Source of the DNA: JAKFEW01 sp036675505
GTDB lineage: Bacteria > Cyanobacteriota > Sericytochromatia > S15B-MN24 > JAQBPE01
Reading direction: 5' to 3'
NCBI GenBank assembly: GCA_036675505.1
Contig: JAKFEW010000088.1
Coordinates: 1 to 42,914 of the forward strand
DNA length: 42,914 bases
The position numbers and the translations under genes were made by a program. This document shows positions 31,863 through 40,497 of the stretch, in pieces. Each line of letters opens with the position of its first letter. Positions within the stretch are counted from its first letter, which is position 1. Below the pieces are notes generated by a model, which had not been told where the DNA came from, did no database searches, and saw nothing but the letters and a program-made list of their open reading frames with translations.

Positions 31863-32884
31863 AAAAGCGCGTCGAGCAGCGGGAAATCGCGCGAGCGCTG
31901 CAGCAGCGTGAGCAGCCGGCCGAAGCCGTGGCGATCCACGTAGCGCTTCACGCGCCGGAAGCCAGCCCCGTAAGCCGGGTGCGGGTCCTTCATCAGGCAA
32001 TCGACGTGGTACTTCGCCATCTCGTCGTCGCGCTCGACGTGGAAGCGGTAGCTCATGTAGTTGCACGCGCCCTCCTCGAGGTCGAAGGCGTGCGGCGGGC
32101 CGTGGTGGAAGTTCCACACGTGCATCAGCTCGTGCGCGGCGGTGGCCTCCAGCCAGTGCAGCGGCATGCCGCTCAGCAGGTAGATCGTGGCCTGCTTGTT
32201 CTTCACCTGGCGGCCTTCGCGCTGCCAGTTCATGTTGGCGAGGCCGCTGACCATCTTGATGCCGGCGTGCCCGCGTCCCATCAGGCGCGCGAGCTGGGCC
32301 CGGTCCACCATCCGCACCGGCACCTCGATGTCCTCGAGGTCCACGCCCCAGCCGGCCATCTTCGCGCGCACGGCCGCGATCGTGCGCAACGCGTCGCCGT
32401 CGCGGTGCACGGCCGTGCGGTGGCACCCGCGACAGATCGGGCGCTGATCCGGGTAGAGCAAGCCGCCGCCGGCCCCGGGGACGGCCGGGTGGCAGAGCTT
32501 GCCGCAGTAGAGGCAGGTGGCGTACTCCCGCGCGTGGTCGGCGTGGTAGACGTTCCCCCAATAATCGGTGAGCGAGGTGCCCACGATGCCACGCCGGCAG
32601 ACCACGCAGTTCACGGCCAGGTGCTTGCCGTAGCAGGCCTGGTGGACGTTCTTGCCCTCGTGCACGACGTAGCGGCCCGTGAGCGGCTCGGCGCAGATCG
32701 CGCAGCGCGGGGCGTGGTGCGCCTCGAAGCAGGCGGGATGCATGCAGGCGCCGCGGTGCACGCTGAAGCTGCCGTCGATCGGTCGCTTGCATTGCGCGCA
32801 CAGGAAGTGCTCCGGGTGGAACGCGAGCTTGCCCACCCGGAGGAATCGGCCGGTGATGCCCTGTCGACAGTGGGCGCAGACCAT
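31859..32884 (-). CDS. LIM-domain DA1-like metallopeptidase
   Basis: 341 aa from the ATG at 32884 (a TTG at 32935 is also possible). The N-terminal 155 residues hold three treble-clef zinc sites in LIM style (CAHC ... FHPEHFLCAQC; CAIC ... HQAC; CVVC ... CLYC). The C-terminal part has AHELMHVWNF (HExxH at 251-255) and DLEEGACNYM (third ligand E at 270 or 271). This matches plant DA1, where AHEMMHAW and VEEGICQVLAHMW surround the zinc. Plant DA1 is a peptidase activated by ubiquitination and lacks an obvious bacterial partner pathway. No signal peptide, so cytoplasmic. Converges with prsW sharing CTAG. Confidence 0.85.
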   Translation of the reverse strand: MVCAHCRQGITGRFLRVGKLAFHPEHFLCAQCKRPIDGSFSVHRGACMHPACFEAHHAPRCAICAEPLTGRYVVHEGKNVHQACYGKHLAVNCVVCRRGIVGTSLTDYWGNVYHADHAREYATCLYCGKLCHPAVPGAGGGLLYPDQRPICRGCHRTAVHRDGDALRTIAAVRAKMAGWGVDLEDIEVPVRMVDRAQLARLMGRGHAGIKMVSGLANMNWQREGRQVKNKQATIYLLSGMPLHWLEATAAHELMHVWNFHHGPPHAFDLEEGACNYMSYRFHVERDDEMAKYHVDCLMKDPHPAYGAGFRRVKRYVDRHGFGRLLTLLQRSRDFPLLDALF

Positions 32885-33048
32885 AGACGCGCGGATTCTC
32901 CCGCGGATCGCATACCCCGTGCGAACTAGCTTCAATTGACGTTAACCTATGTTGCGACCGCCGCGCCGAATTTTATCCCAATCTTAGTGGCCGAACCGGC
33001 ATCCCGGCGGCGTCGGGCGGCGATAACATCTGCAGGAGGAACGGAGCC

Positions 33049-33435
33049 ATGGAACTGAAAGTGGGCAATACGCTCTTCAATAGCTCCAGCGGCGGCGGCG
33101 GCACGTTCTACATGGGCCGCGGCGACAAGGACGAGAAGGGCAAGGAGCGCAAGGACGAGGACGAGACCGGCGAGATCGGGAGCGACGAGATGTCGTTCTC
33201 GGACCGCAGCCTCAGCCGCGACGGCATGCGCCTGCCTCCCCGTCACCGGTCCTTCCTCTCGCTCGGCTGCCCGGCGCCCGTGACCGTCGAGATCGATGCC
33301 GAAGAAGTCGTGGCCGAGCTCGAGAACGCGATCCAGACCAAAGTGCGCCTGCTGAGCTTCGCCGTGACCCGCCTCGAGGCCGCCTTCGAGCGCCGCCTGC
33401 ACGCCGAAATCGGCGACATCCTCATCGGCGCCTGA
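33049..33435 (+). CDS. 128-aa protein of unknown function
   Basis: AGGAGG lies 9 bases before the ATG, so translation is likely. The N-terminal 70 residues are Gly/Ser- then Lys/Asp/Glu-rich and disordered (GDKDEKGKERKDEDETGEI). The last 55 (VTVEIDAEEVVAELENAIQ, VRLLSFAVTRLEAAFERRLH) form one or two long helices that may be coiled coil. No signal peptide. It is divergent from the LIM-DA1 gene across a spacer that includes a TAAAAT -10-like element on the minus strand. No family recognised. Confidence 0.65.
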   Translation: MELKVGNTLFNSSSGGGGTFYMGRGDKDEKGKERKDEDETGEIGSDEMSFSDRSLSRDGMRLPPRHRSFLSLGCPAPVTVEIDAEEVVAELENAIQTKVRLLSFAVTRLEAAFERRLHAEIGDILIGA

Positions 33436-33545
33436 CCCTCGCCCGCCCTTGGCGCCGAGCGCCGTCGTGACGCAACCGTTGCAAGCCTGTTAATTGTGTA
33501 TTTACGCGCCTTTCCGGGAATGATGCCGGCTGAAGGAGGGGCGCG

Positions 33546-35834
33546 ATGCTTCGACACCCGATCGCCCGCACGTTCATCGGCGCGACCCTCGCGTCGCTCG
33601 CGCTCGCGGCCTGCACCGACGGACTCGGCGCCGTCTACACGGCTTCCCAGGCCATCCCGCTGCCCGCGCCGGACCTGCCCGGCACGCGCTCACCAGGCCC
33701 CGCGAGTGGGCCGGCCCGCCCGGGCCCGGCCACCGTGCCGGTGGTGATCGGCGGCGTGAAGCGCCCATCGCTCCCCGGCGCCTCGCTGCCCACCCGGCCC
33801 GACGGCCCGATCGTCGTGACGCCCGGCCTGCCGCCGGTGGCTGGCGGGAATACGGCGCCTCGTCCAGGCGGCCCCGCCACAGCACCCGGCGGCTCCCCTG
33901 CGCTGCCGGGCGACGCGCCCACCTCGCCGGGCGGCAGCCCGGTGCCGGTCGCCCCGTCCGCCGCGCCGGCCGCCGGCACCGGATCGACGGCCGGCGTGGC
34001 GGCGCTCGAGCCCCTCGCGATCGTCGCCGTCCAGGCTTCTGGCGCCAACCCCGGCTATGAGGCGATGCGCGCCGTGGACGGCGATCCGGCCACCGAGTGG
34101 GGCGCCGCCACGACGGGCACCGCGCCCACGCTCACGCTGAGCTTCAACCGGCAGGCCGTCATCTCCGCGGTCACCCTCAAGACCGGGCCGACGCCCACCG
34201 GCGCGTCCTACGCCATCGAGACCTCGCTCGACGGCACGACCTGGTGGCCGGCCGCGACCGCCACGAATGCGGGCTGGGGCCTCGAGGACAAGCCGCTCGC
34301 GGGGACCGCCGAGTCGCGCCACGTGCGCGTGCGCTACGTGGTCGGTACCTCCGGCAAGCCCGCCTTCGCGGTCTTCGAGGTGGCGATCCTGGCCGCGCCG
34401 GCCGGGCTCGCTGGCCCTGGCACCGCGGCCGGCGCGCCCGGCGCCGCCATCGTCGTCGACCCCGACCGCGCGCTGCACCGCGCCACCTCCCACGTGCTCG
34501 CGACCAACCGCAACCACGTGCCGAGCGACTTCCCGAACGGCGCGGCCAAGCTCGCGAAGCTGCGCGAGCTGCAGCCGAAGTGGGGTGGCGGCAAGTACCT
34601 GTACCGGGTCGGCCATGGCCCGACCGATGGCCGCCACGACTACGCGTACATGACCGGCTACCACTTCGAGCAGAGCTGGGACAAACAGGCCCCCTATCCT
34701 TACGACGACCTGCGCAACGCGCTCGCCGAGGCCGCCACGCTCGGCGCGGACCAGATGCACGTGATCAACTACGGCACGGGCACACCCGAGGAAGCCGGCC
34801 GCTACGTCAGCTTCCTCAACCGCGCCGACGACGCGAACCGCCAGGCCCATCCCTTCGCCAAGCAAGACGTGCGGCTCTTCGAGCTCGGCAACGAGATCCC
34901 CTGGTCCATGGTGCGCGGCCACGCCGAGCACGCCGCGACGGACGCCGCGTATGCGGCGCGCGCGAAGCATTTCGCGGAGCGCATGCGCGCGAGCTCCGAC
35001 GTGCCGATCCAGATCGGCGCGGTCGCCTCGATCAACTCGAACTGGGAGGGCAATGGCTGGAGCGGCGGCGCCAAGACCGTGAAGACCATTCTCACGACGA
35101 TGGGCGATCAGGTCGACTTCCTGATTTACCACGGCTACCCGAGCTGGCCGCTCCAGAAAGCCGGCGACCTATGGACCGTGATGGCGCAGAACGAGTGGAA
35201 CCGCCAGAAGCTCGAAAAGGAGATCAAGCCGGCGATCCGGCAGTATGCGGGCGGGCGCGACGTCTGGATCGCGAACACGGAGTTCTTCACCCACCTCTAC
35301 AACGACCCGACGCGGGCGCGCGGCATGTTCGGCGCGCTGTACGCGGCCGACTCGATCATCCTCGCGATGAACCAGGACATCCGCGCCGCCGTGCAGTTCT
35401 GCTTCGACCACAAGGAGCTGGCCGACGCCAGCTTCTTCCTGGCCAACGACCCGGCCCGGCCCACGGCTATCTTCAAGTTCCAGGCGCTCCTGGCCGCGCA
35501 TTGGGGCGACACGATCGTGGCGACCGCGGGGCAGGAGCTGCCGATCCAGCGCGTGACCGGCGCCAGCACGAGCCTGGACGTGCCCAAGCTCGCCTTCACG
35601 GCGGCGGCGGGCGCCGGCAAGGTGTGGGTGATGGTGGTCAACCGCGCGCCGGACACGGACGTGACGGCGCGGCTGGAGCTCGGCTTCGTTCCAGCCGGCG
35701 CCCAGGCCTGGGAGCTCGCGGGCGCGGGCGGCTGGGACGCGGCGAACGGCGAGGTCAAGCCGATCACGGCCCCGTCGCTGGGCGGCTACACCTTCCCGCG
35801 CGCCTCGATCACGCTCTTCGAGCTGACTCGCTGA
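33546..35834 (+). CDS. Lipoprotein with discoidin (F5/8C) domain and clan GH-A-like glycosidase domain
   Basis: 762 aa. A lipobox (LALAAC, Cys23) is followed by a Pro/Gly/Ala-rich linker to about residue 150, then an F5/8 type C carbohydrate-binding domain (about 157-283: AVDGDPATEWGAA, IETSLDGTTWWPA, RHVRVRYVV). The catalytic-like domain (about 303-680) is a TIM barrel in GH39/GH51/GH30 style, with the acid/base in FELGNE (E450), YHGYP (H529) and a likely nucleophile in IANTEFF (E579). A beta domain ends the protein. Probably a surface enzyme acting on an arabinoside or xyloside-type glycan, substrate unknown. AAGGAGGG precedes the ATG by 5 bases. Confidence 0.75.
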   Translation: MLRHPIARTFIGATLASLALAACTDGLGAVYTASQAIPLPAPDLPGTRSPGPASGPARPGPATVPVVIGGVKRPSLPGASLPTRPDGPIVVTPGLPPVAGGNTAPRPGGPATAPGGSPALPGDAPTSPGGSPVPVAPSAAPAAGTGSTAGVAALEPLAIVAVQASGANPGYEAMRAVDGDPATEWGAATTGTAPTLTLSFNRQAVISAVTLKTGPTPTGASYAIETSLDGTTWWPAATATNAGWGLEDKPLAGTAESRHVRVRYVVGTSGKPAFAVFEVAILAAPAGLAGPGTAAGAPGAAIVVDPDRALHRATSHVLATNRNHVPSDFPNGAAKLAKLRELQPKWGGGKYLYRVGHGPTDGRHDYAYMTGYHFEQSWDKQAPYPYDDLRNALAEAATLGADQMHVINYGTGTPEEAGRYVSFLNRADDANRQAHPFAKQDVRLFELGNEIPWSMVRGHAEHAATDAAYAARAKHFAERMRASSDVPIQIGAVASINSNWEGNGWSGGAKTVKTILTTMGDQVDFLIYHGYPSWPLQKAGDLWTVMAQNEWNRQKLEKEIKPAIRQYAGGRDVWIANTEFFTHLYNDPTRARGMFGALYAADSIILAMNQDIRAAVQFCFDHKELADASFFLANDPARPTAIFKFQALLAAHWGDTIVATAGQELPIQRVTGASTSLDVPKLAFTAAAGAGKVWVMVVNRAPDTDVTARLELGFVPAGAQAWELAGAGGWDAANGEVKPITAPSLGGYTFPRASITLFELTR

Positions 35835-35846
35835 ACCCGTCGGGCG

Positions 35847-37172
35847 TCAGGGCTGAGCCGCCGGGCTCGGCGATTCGAAGAGCGGCAGGAAGGCGCCTAG
35901 GCCGGGGATCTCGAGCAGCGGCCCGAGCACCTCGGTCGGGTGCTCGTTCCCCACGCGGGCGAGCTCGGCGTTCAGCACGTCGGCGGTGGCGTTCAAGCGT
36001 TCGGCGAGCGACGTCGCCTCCGCCTCCGCCATGCCGTGCTTCTGCAGCATGCCCGGGATCTCCGGGATCGTACTCACTTTGTAGAGCAAGGCTGCGACCT
36101 GGTCCTGCACCGCCGGCGTGGGCGGGCTGGCCAGGCTGGCGTTGAAGGCGACGAGCCTGTCGAAGATCACCTCGAGCTCCCGGAAAACGGGCTTCGTGAG
36201 GTCGGCGTACGAGACCGTCCGCTCGGCGAACTTGCGCGCCGTCACGCCGTTCTGGTCGAGCGTCACCGCCATCTCGGGGGTGATCTTGGAGAGGATCTCG
36301 TTGACGTCGCTGGCCTGCTTGCGCTCGGCCTCGTCCTTGAGCTGCTCCGGATCGACCGAGACGTCCGAGCCGCGCTTGCGGTCGTCGATGCCGCCCTGCA
36401 CGCGGCCCGCGAGCACGCGGATCATATATTCGCAGACGAGGTCGGTGGTGTCGGTGGTGTTGATCGGCAGCTCGGCCGGCGGGGCGAACGCCGCATAGCT
36501 GAAAGCCGCGTCGCTCTCCTTGTTGTTGACGTAGGCCACGATCTGCAAGTTGGTCTCGGGCTTCGCAAGGAAGCCCAGCCGGTAGCGGCCGTCGGCGTCG
36601 GTGGCGATCGGGCCGGCGAGCACCTCGCCGGTGCGCAGGCTGATCGCCTTCACGATCAGGCCCTGCACGGGCAGCGGGCCGCGGCCGGTCCCGGCCGCCT
36701 GACTCACCGCGTACTTCGTCTTGCTGACGATCGCGCCGCTGTTGTTGCTGATGAGGCTGCCTGAGTTGTTCGCGACCAGGACGACGCCCTTGTCTGAGAT
36801 CAGGCCGACGCCCTTGTCCGAAATCAGGCCCGGGCCGTTGTTGCTGATCAGCTTCACGCCGACCGACGTGCGCTCCGCGATGCCCAGCTGGAGCATCGCG
36901 CTCGGGTCGAGCTTCACCTGGCCGGCGAGCAGGAGGCCGAGGCTGGGCAGCGGCTCGGGCGTCGCCTGGGCCGTGGTCGAGGCGGTGGGCGAGGGCACGG
37001 CCTGGCTCGCGACGGGCGAGGGTGCCCCGTTCTTCTTGGGCTCGACCTTGTTCAGCTTGTCGCCGCCGCCGCCGGGGATGACCGGCGCGTTCACGACGCA
37101 CGCCGCCAGGGCAACCGTGCAAGCGAGCGCGGCCAGGGCGCGCGGGGCGGCGAGGAGCGGACGACGGGACAT
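35847..37172 (-). CDS. Lipoprotein with five octapeptide repeats (LISDKGVG type)
   Basis: 441 aa. Lipobox LAAC (Cys25), a Ser/Pro/Thr-rich linker, then five eight-residue repeats in a row (108-147): LISNNGPG, LISDKGVG, LISDKGVV, LVANNSGS, LISNNSGA. Eight-residue Gly/Asn repeats suggest a tight beta-roll or solenoid. A carboxypeptidase-regulatory-like domain follows (about 165-220: VKAISLRTGEVLAGPIATD, then DGRYRLGFL), then a long helical part. Paralogue of the lipoprotein at 12747. GGAGGT precedes the ATG. The gene lies downstream of the GH2 homologue in the same direction. Confidence 0.75.
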   Translation of the reverse strand: MSRRPLLAAPRALAALACTVALAACVVNAPVIPGGGGDKLNKVEPKKNGAPSPVASQAVPSPTASTTAQATPEPLPSLGLLLAGQVKLDPSAMLQLGIAERTSVGVKLISNNGPGLISDKGVGLISDKGVVLVANNSGSLISNNSGAIVSKTKYAVSQAAGTGRGPLPVQGLIVKAISLRTGEVLAGPIATDADGRYRLGFLAKPETNLQIVAYVNNKESDAAFSYAAFAPPAELPINTTDTTDLVCEYMIRVLAGRVQGGIDDRKRGSDVSVDPEQLKDEAERKQASDVNEILSKITPEMAVTLDQNGVTARKFAERTVSYADLTKPVFRELEVIFDRLVAFNASLASPPTPAVQDQVAALLYKVSTIPEIPGMLQKHGMAEAEATSLAERLNATADVLNAELARVGNEHPTEVLGPLLEIPGLGAFLPLFESPSPAAQP

Positions 37173-37211
37173 CGATACCTCCAGAGGGCGGCGAGCGGTG
37201 ACGCCGAGAGC

Positions 37212-37217
37212 GTTATA
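37212..37217 (-). promoter_or_regulatory. -10-like element before the repeat lipoprotein
   Basis: TATAAC on the minus strand, 40 bases before the ATG at 37172, in an 86-bp spacer. No convincing -35. It would give the lipoprotein its own promoter inside the run of genes from operon B. Confidence 0.3.
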
Positions 37218-37258
37218 CCCGTGCCCGAAGCGACCAAACGGGCGCTATCCCTGCCCGC

Positions 37259-39337
37259 TCATCCCGAAATTGTCCGATAGGCCACAACGCCTTCGGGGGG
37301 CGCGTCGAGCAGGATTTCACGCACGGCGCGGCCGATCGGCCGGTGGTGGCGCCGCACGACCGCCTCGAGCCAATAGGCGCCGCGCCACGCCGGGTGGGTC
37401 GGCAGCGGATCGCCGTGGTCCGGGAAGACGCGCACCACGCCGTTCGCAGGCACCTCGAGCGGGATGCTCGCGACGCTCGCGCGCTCCACGCCGTCGGCCC
37501 CGGCGATCGAGAGCGTGACGACGACCCCATCGAGCGCCTCGGGGCGGTCGTTGACGATCACGAGGTCGGCGCGGATGCCGAGCCCCGCGCGGTGAGGCCC
37601 GTTGGGCAGCCGCAGCGACGGATAGAGCGGCTGGAACGCCTCGGCGAGGGCGTAGTAGCCCTCCTTGGGCAGGCGCGCGTGGTCCGTGACGCCCCAGCCG
37701 AGGCCGGCCCAGGGCTCGGCCAGCAGGAACACGAAGGCCCCCGCCGCCGGGGCGAAGCGCTCGCGGCGCAGGTGATCGAGGGCGTCGCGCAGGTAGGCCG
37801 CCTGGTGTGCCTGGGAGGCCGCCACCAGCGAAGCCGGGTCCTCGGGCGCGGCGAGGCCCGCGATCCAGAAGGCCTGGGTCCAGTCGAAGCCGTGCCAGGC
37901 CCAGGTCTCCCAGGCCGGCGGCCAGGCGGCGCCCGCGGGCAGCAGCCCGCGCAGGGCGTCGAGTGACGGCAGCGCCTGGGCGCCGACGGCGTGGACCAGG
38001 GGGGCCGCGAGGTCAGGGAGGGCTGCCCGGTCGCCGGCCACGCCGCGGCCGGCGAGGCGCGCCTGGTCTACCACCGGGCGGGCTTCCGGGTCGGCGGCGG
38101 CGATCGCCGCCGCCACCAGCGGCGCGAGCGCCTCCGCGCCCTCGGCGCCGTCCGTCAGCGCCGTCCAGCCCACAACCGCCGGGCGCGGCCCGAGCAGCGC
38201 GACCATGGCCCGGGCTTGGCGCACGGCCTCCGCCGCGACCGCGCTGTCGTCCTCGTAGCCGCCGTAGAGCGGGAAGTCCTGCCAGACCATGAGCCCGGCC
38301 GCGTCGCAGGCGTCGTAGAAGGCCGGGTGGGTGACGTGGGCATGCACCCGCACGGCGTTCGCGCCGGCGTCGACGAGCAGGCGGACGTCGGCGGTCGCGC
38401 GCGCGGCGTCGTAGGTTGCGAGGAACAGCGCGGGGATGTGGTGGACGCCGCGGATGAAGGTCCGCACGCCGTTCACGACGAGGGCCCCGTCACGCCAGGC
38501 GACCTCGCGCAGGCCGATCCGGCGCGCCAGGCGGTCCGTCTCGAAGCGCGCCTCGAGGCTGTAGAGCGGCTGCGCTCCCAGATCCCAGGGCCACCAGCGC
38601 GCCGCCTCGTAGACCTCGAGCACCGCGGTCGCCACGTCCTGGCCGGCCGGCACCGTCGCGATGGCGCGGGCCACGACCGTCCCGCCCGCGTCCGCGAGCG
38701 CCAGGTCGATCACGCTCGGCGCGTCCGCGCGCGGGCCGGCGAGCGCGACCTCGATCGCCACGCGGGCCCGCGCGCCAGCGAACGTGACCGCCGTGGTCAG
38801 CGCGGCGAGGTGGCGGGCCGGACGCCACTCGAGGCGCACGTCGCCCCAGATGCCGCCGGTGCCGACCTCGCGCCCGCGCGCCTCGTGCAGCCCGCCCGGC
38901 CGGGTCGGGTGCCAGCCCAGCGCGCCCTTGATCTGCCGCTGGTGCCGCGGCCGCTCCTCGGGCGGTGCGGCGACCCGCACGGCGACGTCGTGCCAGCCGT
39001 TGCCCAGGGCGCCGAGCGGCACGGCCAAAGGCTCGAAATAGCCGAGGTGGCGCGCCCGCCAGGTGCCGTCCACCCACACCTCGGCCTCGTAATCGAGGCC
39101 CGCGAAGACCAGCCAGGCCTCGGCGCCCGCCGGGCCGCCGGTCGCATCGAAGCGCCGGCGATACCAGGCGACCTGGTCGGTGCAGGCGAAATCCGCCGCC
39201 TGCCACTGGTGGGGGACCTGGGCTGGCTGCCAGTCCGGGCTGAGGCCCATCGGCTCGGCGAGGTCGCCTGGGTGGATCTCCCAGGCGCCTGCGAGCGAGA
39301 GCGACGGGCGGGCGAGGGCGGAGTCGGTGGTCGGCAT
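37259..39337 (-). CDS. GH2-family (beta-mannosidase/galactosidase-like) protein lacking catalytic glutamates
   Basis: 692 aa, cytoplasmic (no signal). The sugar-binding jelly-roll (about 10-170: GTGGIWGDVRLEW), Ig-like domain (about 180-275) and TIM barrel (about 285-560: VRVHAHVTHPAFYDACDAAG, LMVWQDFPLYGGYED) follow GH2 order. In GH2 the acid/base follows as W..xNE; here the site reads GWTALTDG (390-397), so N-E becomes T395-D396. The nucleophile motif SEFGAQ reads HAVGAQ (449-454), so E becomes A450. Both catalytic Glu are therefore missing. It may be a sugar-binding or regulatory protein. It follows flhB by 44 bp in the same direction. Confidence 0.8.
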   Translation of the reverse strand: MPTTDSALARPSLSLAGAWEIHPGDLAEPMGLSPDWQPAQVPHQWQAADFACTDQVAWYRRRFDATGGPAGAEAWLVFAGLDYEAEVWVDGTWRARHLGYFEPLAVPLGALGNGWHDVAVRVAAPPEERPRHQRQIKGALGWHPTRPGGLHEARGREVGTGGIWGDVRLEWRPARHLAALTTAVTFAGARARVAIEVALAGPRADAPSVIDLALADAGGTVVARAIATVPAGQDVATAVLEVYEAARWWPWDLGAQPLYSLEARFETDRLARRIGLREVAWRDGALVVNGVRTFIRGVHHIPALFLATYDAARATADVRLLVDAGANAVRVHAHVTHPAFYDACDAAGLMVWQDFPLYGGYEDDSAVAAEAVRQARAMVALLGPRPAVVGWTALTDGAEGAEALAPLVAAAIAAADPEARPVVDQARLAGRGVAGDRAALPDLAAPLVHAVGAQALPSLDALRGLLPAGAAWPPAWETWAWHGFDWTQAFWIAGLAAPEDPASLVAASQAHQAAYLRDALDHLRRERFAPAAGAFVFLLAEPWAGLGWGVTDHARLPKEGYYALAEAFQPLYPSLRLPNGPHRAGLGIRADLVIVNDRPEALDGVVVTLSIAGADGVERASVASIPLEVPANGVVRVFPDHGDPLPTHPAWRGAYWLEAVVRRHHRPIGRAVREILLDAPPEGVVAYRTISG

Positions 39338-39381
39338 GGGGGCATTTTAGCCCTCCCCGTCCCCGGCGGCCACCCTTCCCG

Positions 39382-40482
39382 CTAACGAACCGGCGTGGAG
39401 GCGGCCGCGCGGGACCCGCCGCTGCGCGCGTTGAGCTTCTGGACCATCACGAGGATCTCGGCGACGGTGGCGTAGAGGTCCTCGGGGATTTCGTCCTCGA
39501 TGTCGAGCCGCTTGTAGAGCTCGCGGGCGAGCGGCACGTTCTCGATCATCGGGATGCCGTTCTCGCCGGCGATCTCCTTGATCCGCTGCGCCACGAGGTC
39601 GAGGCCCTTGGCGACCACCATCGGCGCGGGCATCGATTCGCGGTCGTAGCGCAGCGCCACGGCGACGTGGGTCGGGTTGGTGATGATCACGGTGGCCTTG
39701 GGCACGTCGGTCATCATGCGGCGACGCGAGGCCTCGCGCTGGGCCCGGCGGATGCGGCCTTTGATCAGCGGGTCGCCTTCCGACTGCTTGGCCTCGTCCT
39801 TGATCTCTTGCTTCGACATCCGCAGGCCCTTCTCGTACTCCCACTTTTGGTAGAAGTAGTCGAGGATGCCGAAGACGAACAGCACCATCACGGCGCGCCA
39901 GCAGATGTTCCAGGCCACCGAGGCGTAGAGCATCGCGGCGCCCGCGCGGTCCATCAGCACGGTGGCGGCCATCTGCGGGAAGGCCTCTTCGATCGCCCGG
40001 TAGGCGACGTAGGCGACCACCGACATCTTGAAGATCGCCTTGAGCACCTCGACGGCCGAGCGCCGCGACAGGATGCGCTTGAAGCCGGCGATCGGGTTGA
40101 TCTTCTCGAGGTGTGGGCGCAGCGGCTCGGACGTGAAGAGCACGCCGACCTGCAGGTAATTCACGGCGAGGCCCGCCGCGAGCAGGATCGCGAGGCAGGG
40201 CCCCGCGATGATGAAGAACTGCAGGCTGAGCATCAGGCAGAGGTGGTACAGCTCGCCGGTCGTGATGTCGTCTTTCGGCAGCTGGGTGAACAAGGCCGTC
40301 GTGAGGTCCATCAGGCGGCCGCCCATCGCGCCGAACTGCAGCTTGATCGCGGCCAACGCGGCAATCAACACGACCGCCGTGTTGATGTCCATGCTGCGCG
40401 CGATGTTGCCTTTCTTCCGCGCCTCCTGGAGGCGCCTGGGAGTAGGCTTTTCGGTCTTTTCCTGGGCGCCGGACTCAGCCAT
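39382..40482 (-). CDS. flhB: Flagellar export switch protein FlhB
   Basis: 366 aa. Four helices in the N-terminal half and a cytoplasmic domain with the autocleavage site NPTH (269-272, in TVIITNPTHVAVALRYD). FlhB cuts itself between N and P and switches export from hook to filament proteins. The N-terminus (AQEKTEKPTPRRLQEARKKGNIARS) is also diagnostic. Normal length. It follows fliR of operon B with a 15-bp gap, the usual order. Confidence 0.96.
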   Translation of the reverse strand: MAESGAQEKTEKPTPRRLQEARKKGNIARSMDINTAVVLIAALAAIKLQFGAMGGRLMDLTTALFTQLPKDDITTGELYHLCLMLSLQFFIIAGPCLAILLAAGLAVNYLQVGVLFTSEPLRPHLEKINPIAGFKRILSRRSAVEVLKAIFKMSVVAYVAYRAIEEAFPQMAATVLMDRAGAAMLYASVAWNICWRAVMVLFVFGILDYFYQKWEYEKGLRMSKQEIKDEAKQSEGDPLIKGRIRRAQREASRRRMMTDVPKATVIITNPTHVAVALRYDRESMPAPMVVAKGLDLVAQRIKEIAGENGIPMIENVPLARELYKRLDIEDEIPEDLYATVAEILVMVQKLNARSGGSRAAASTPVR

Positions 40483-40497
40483 TCAGCCGCTCCCCCC

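Noticed and set aside
39370..39380. Third copy of the 26-bp repeat
   Set aside because: Only the short string CACCCTTCC is shared; the rest does not match.
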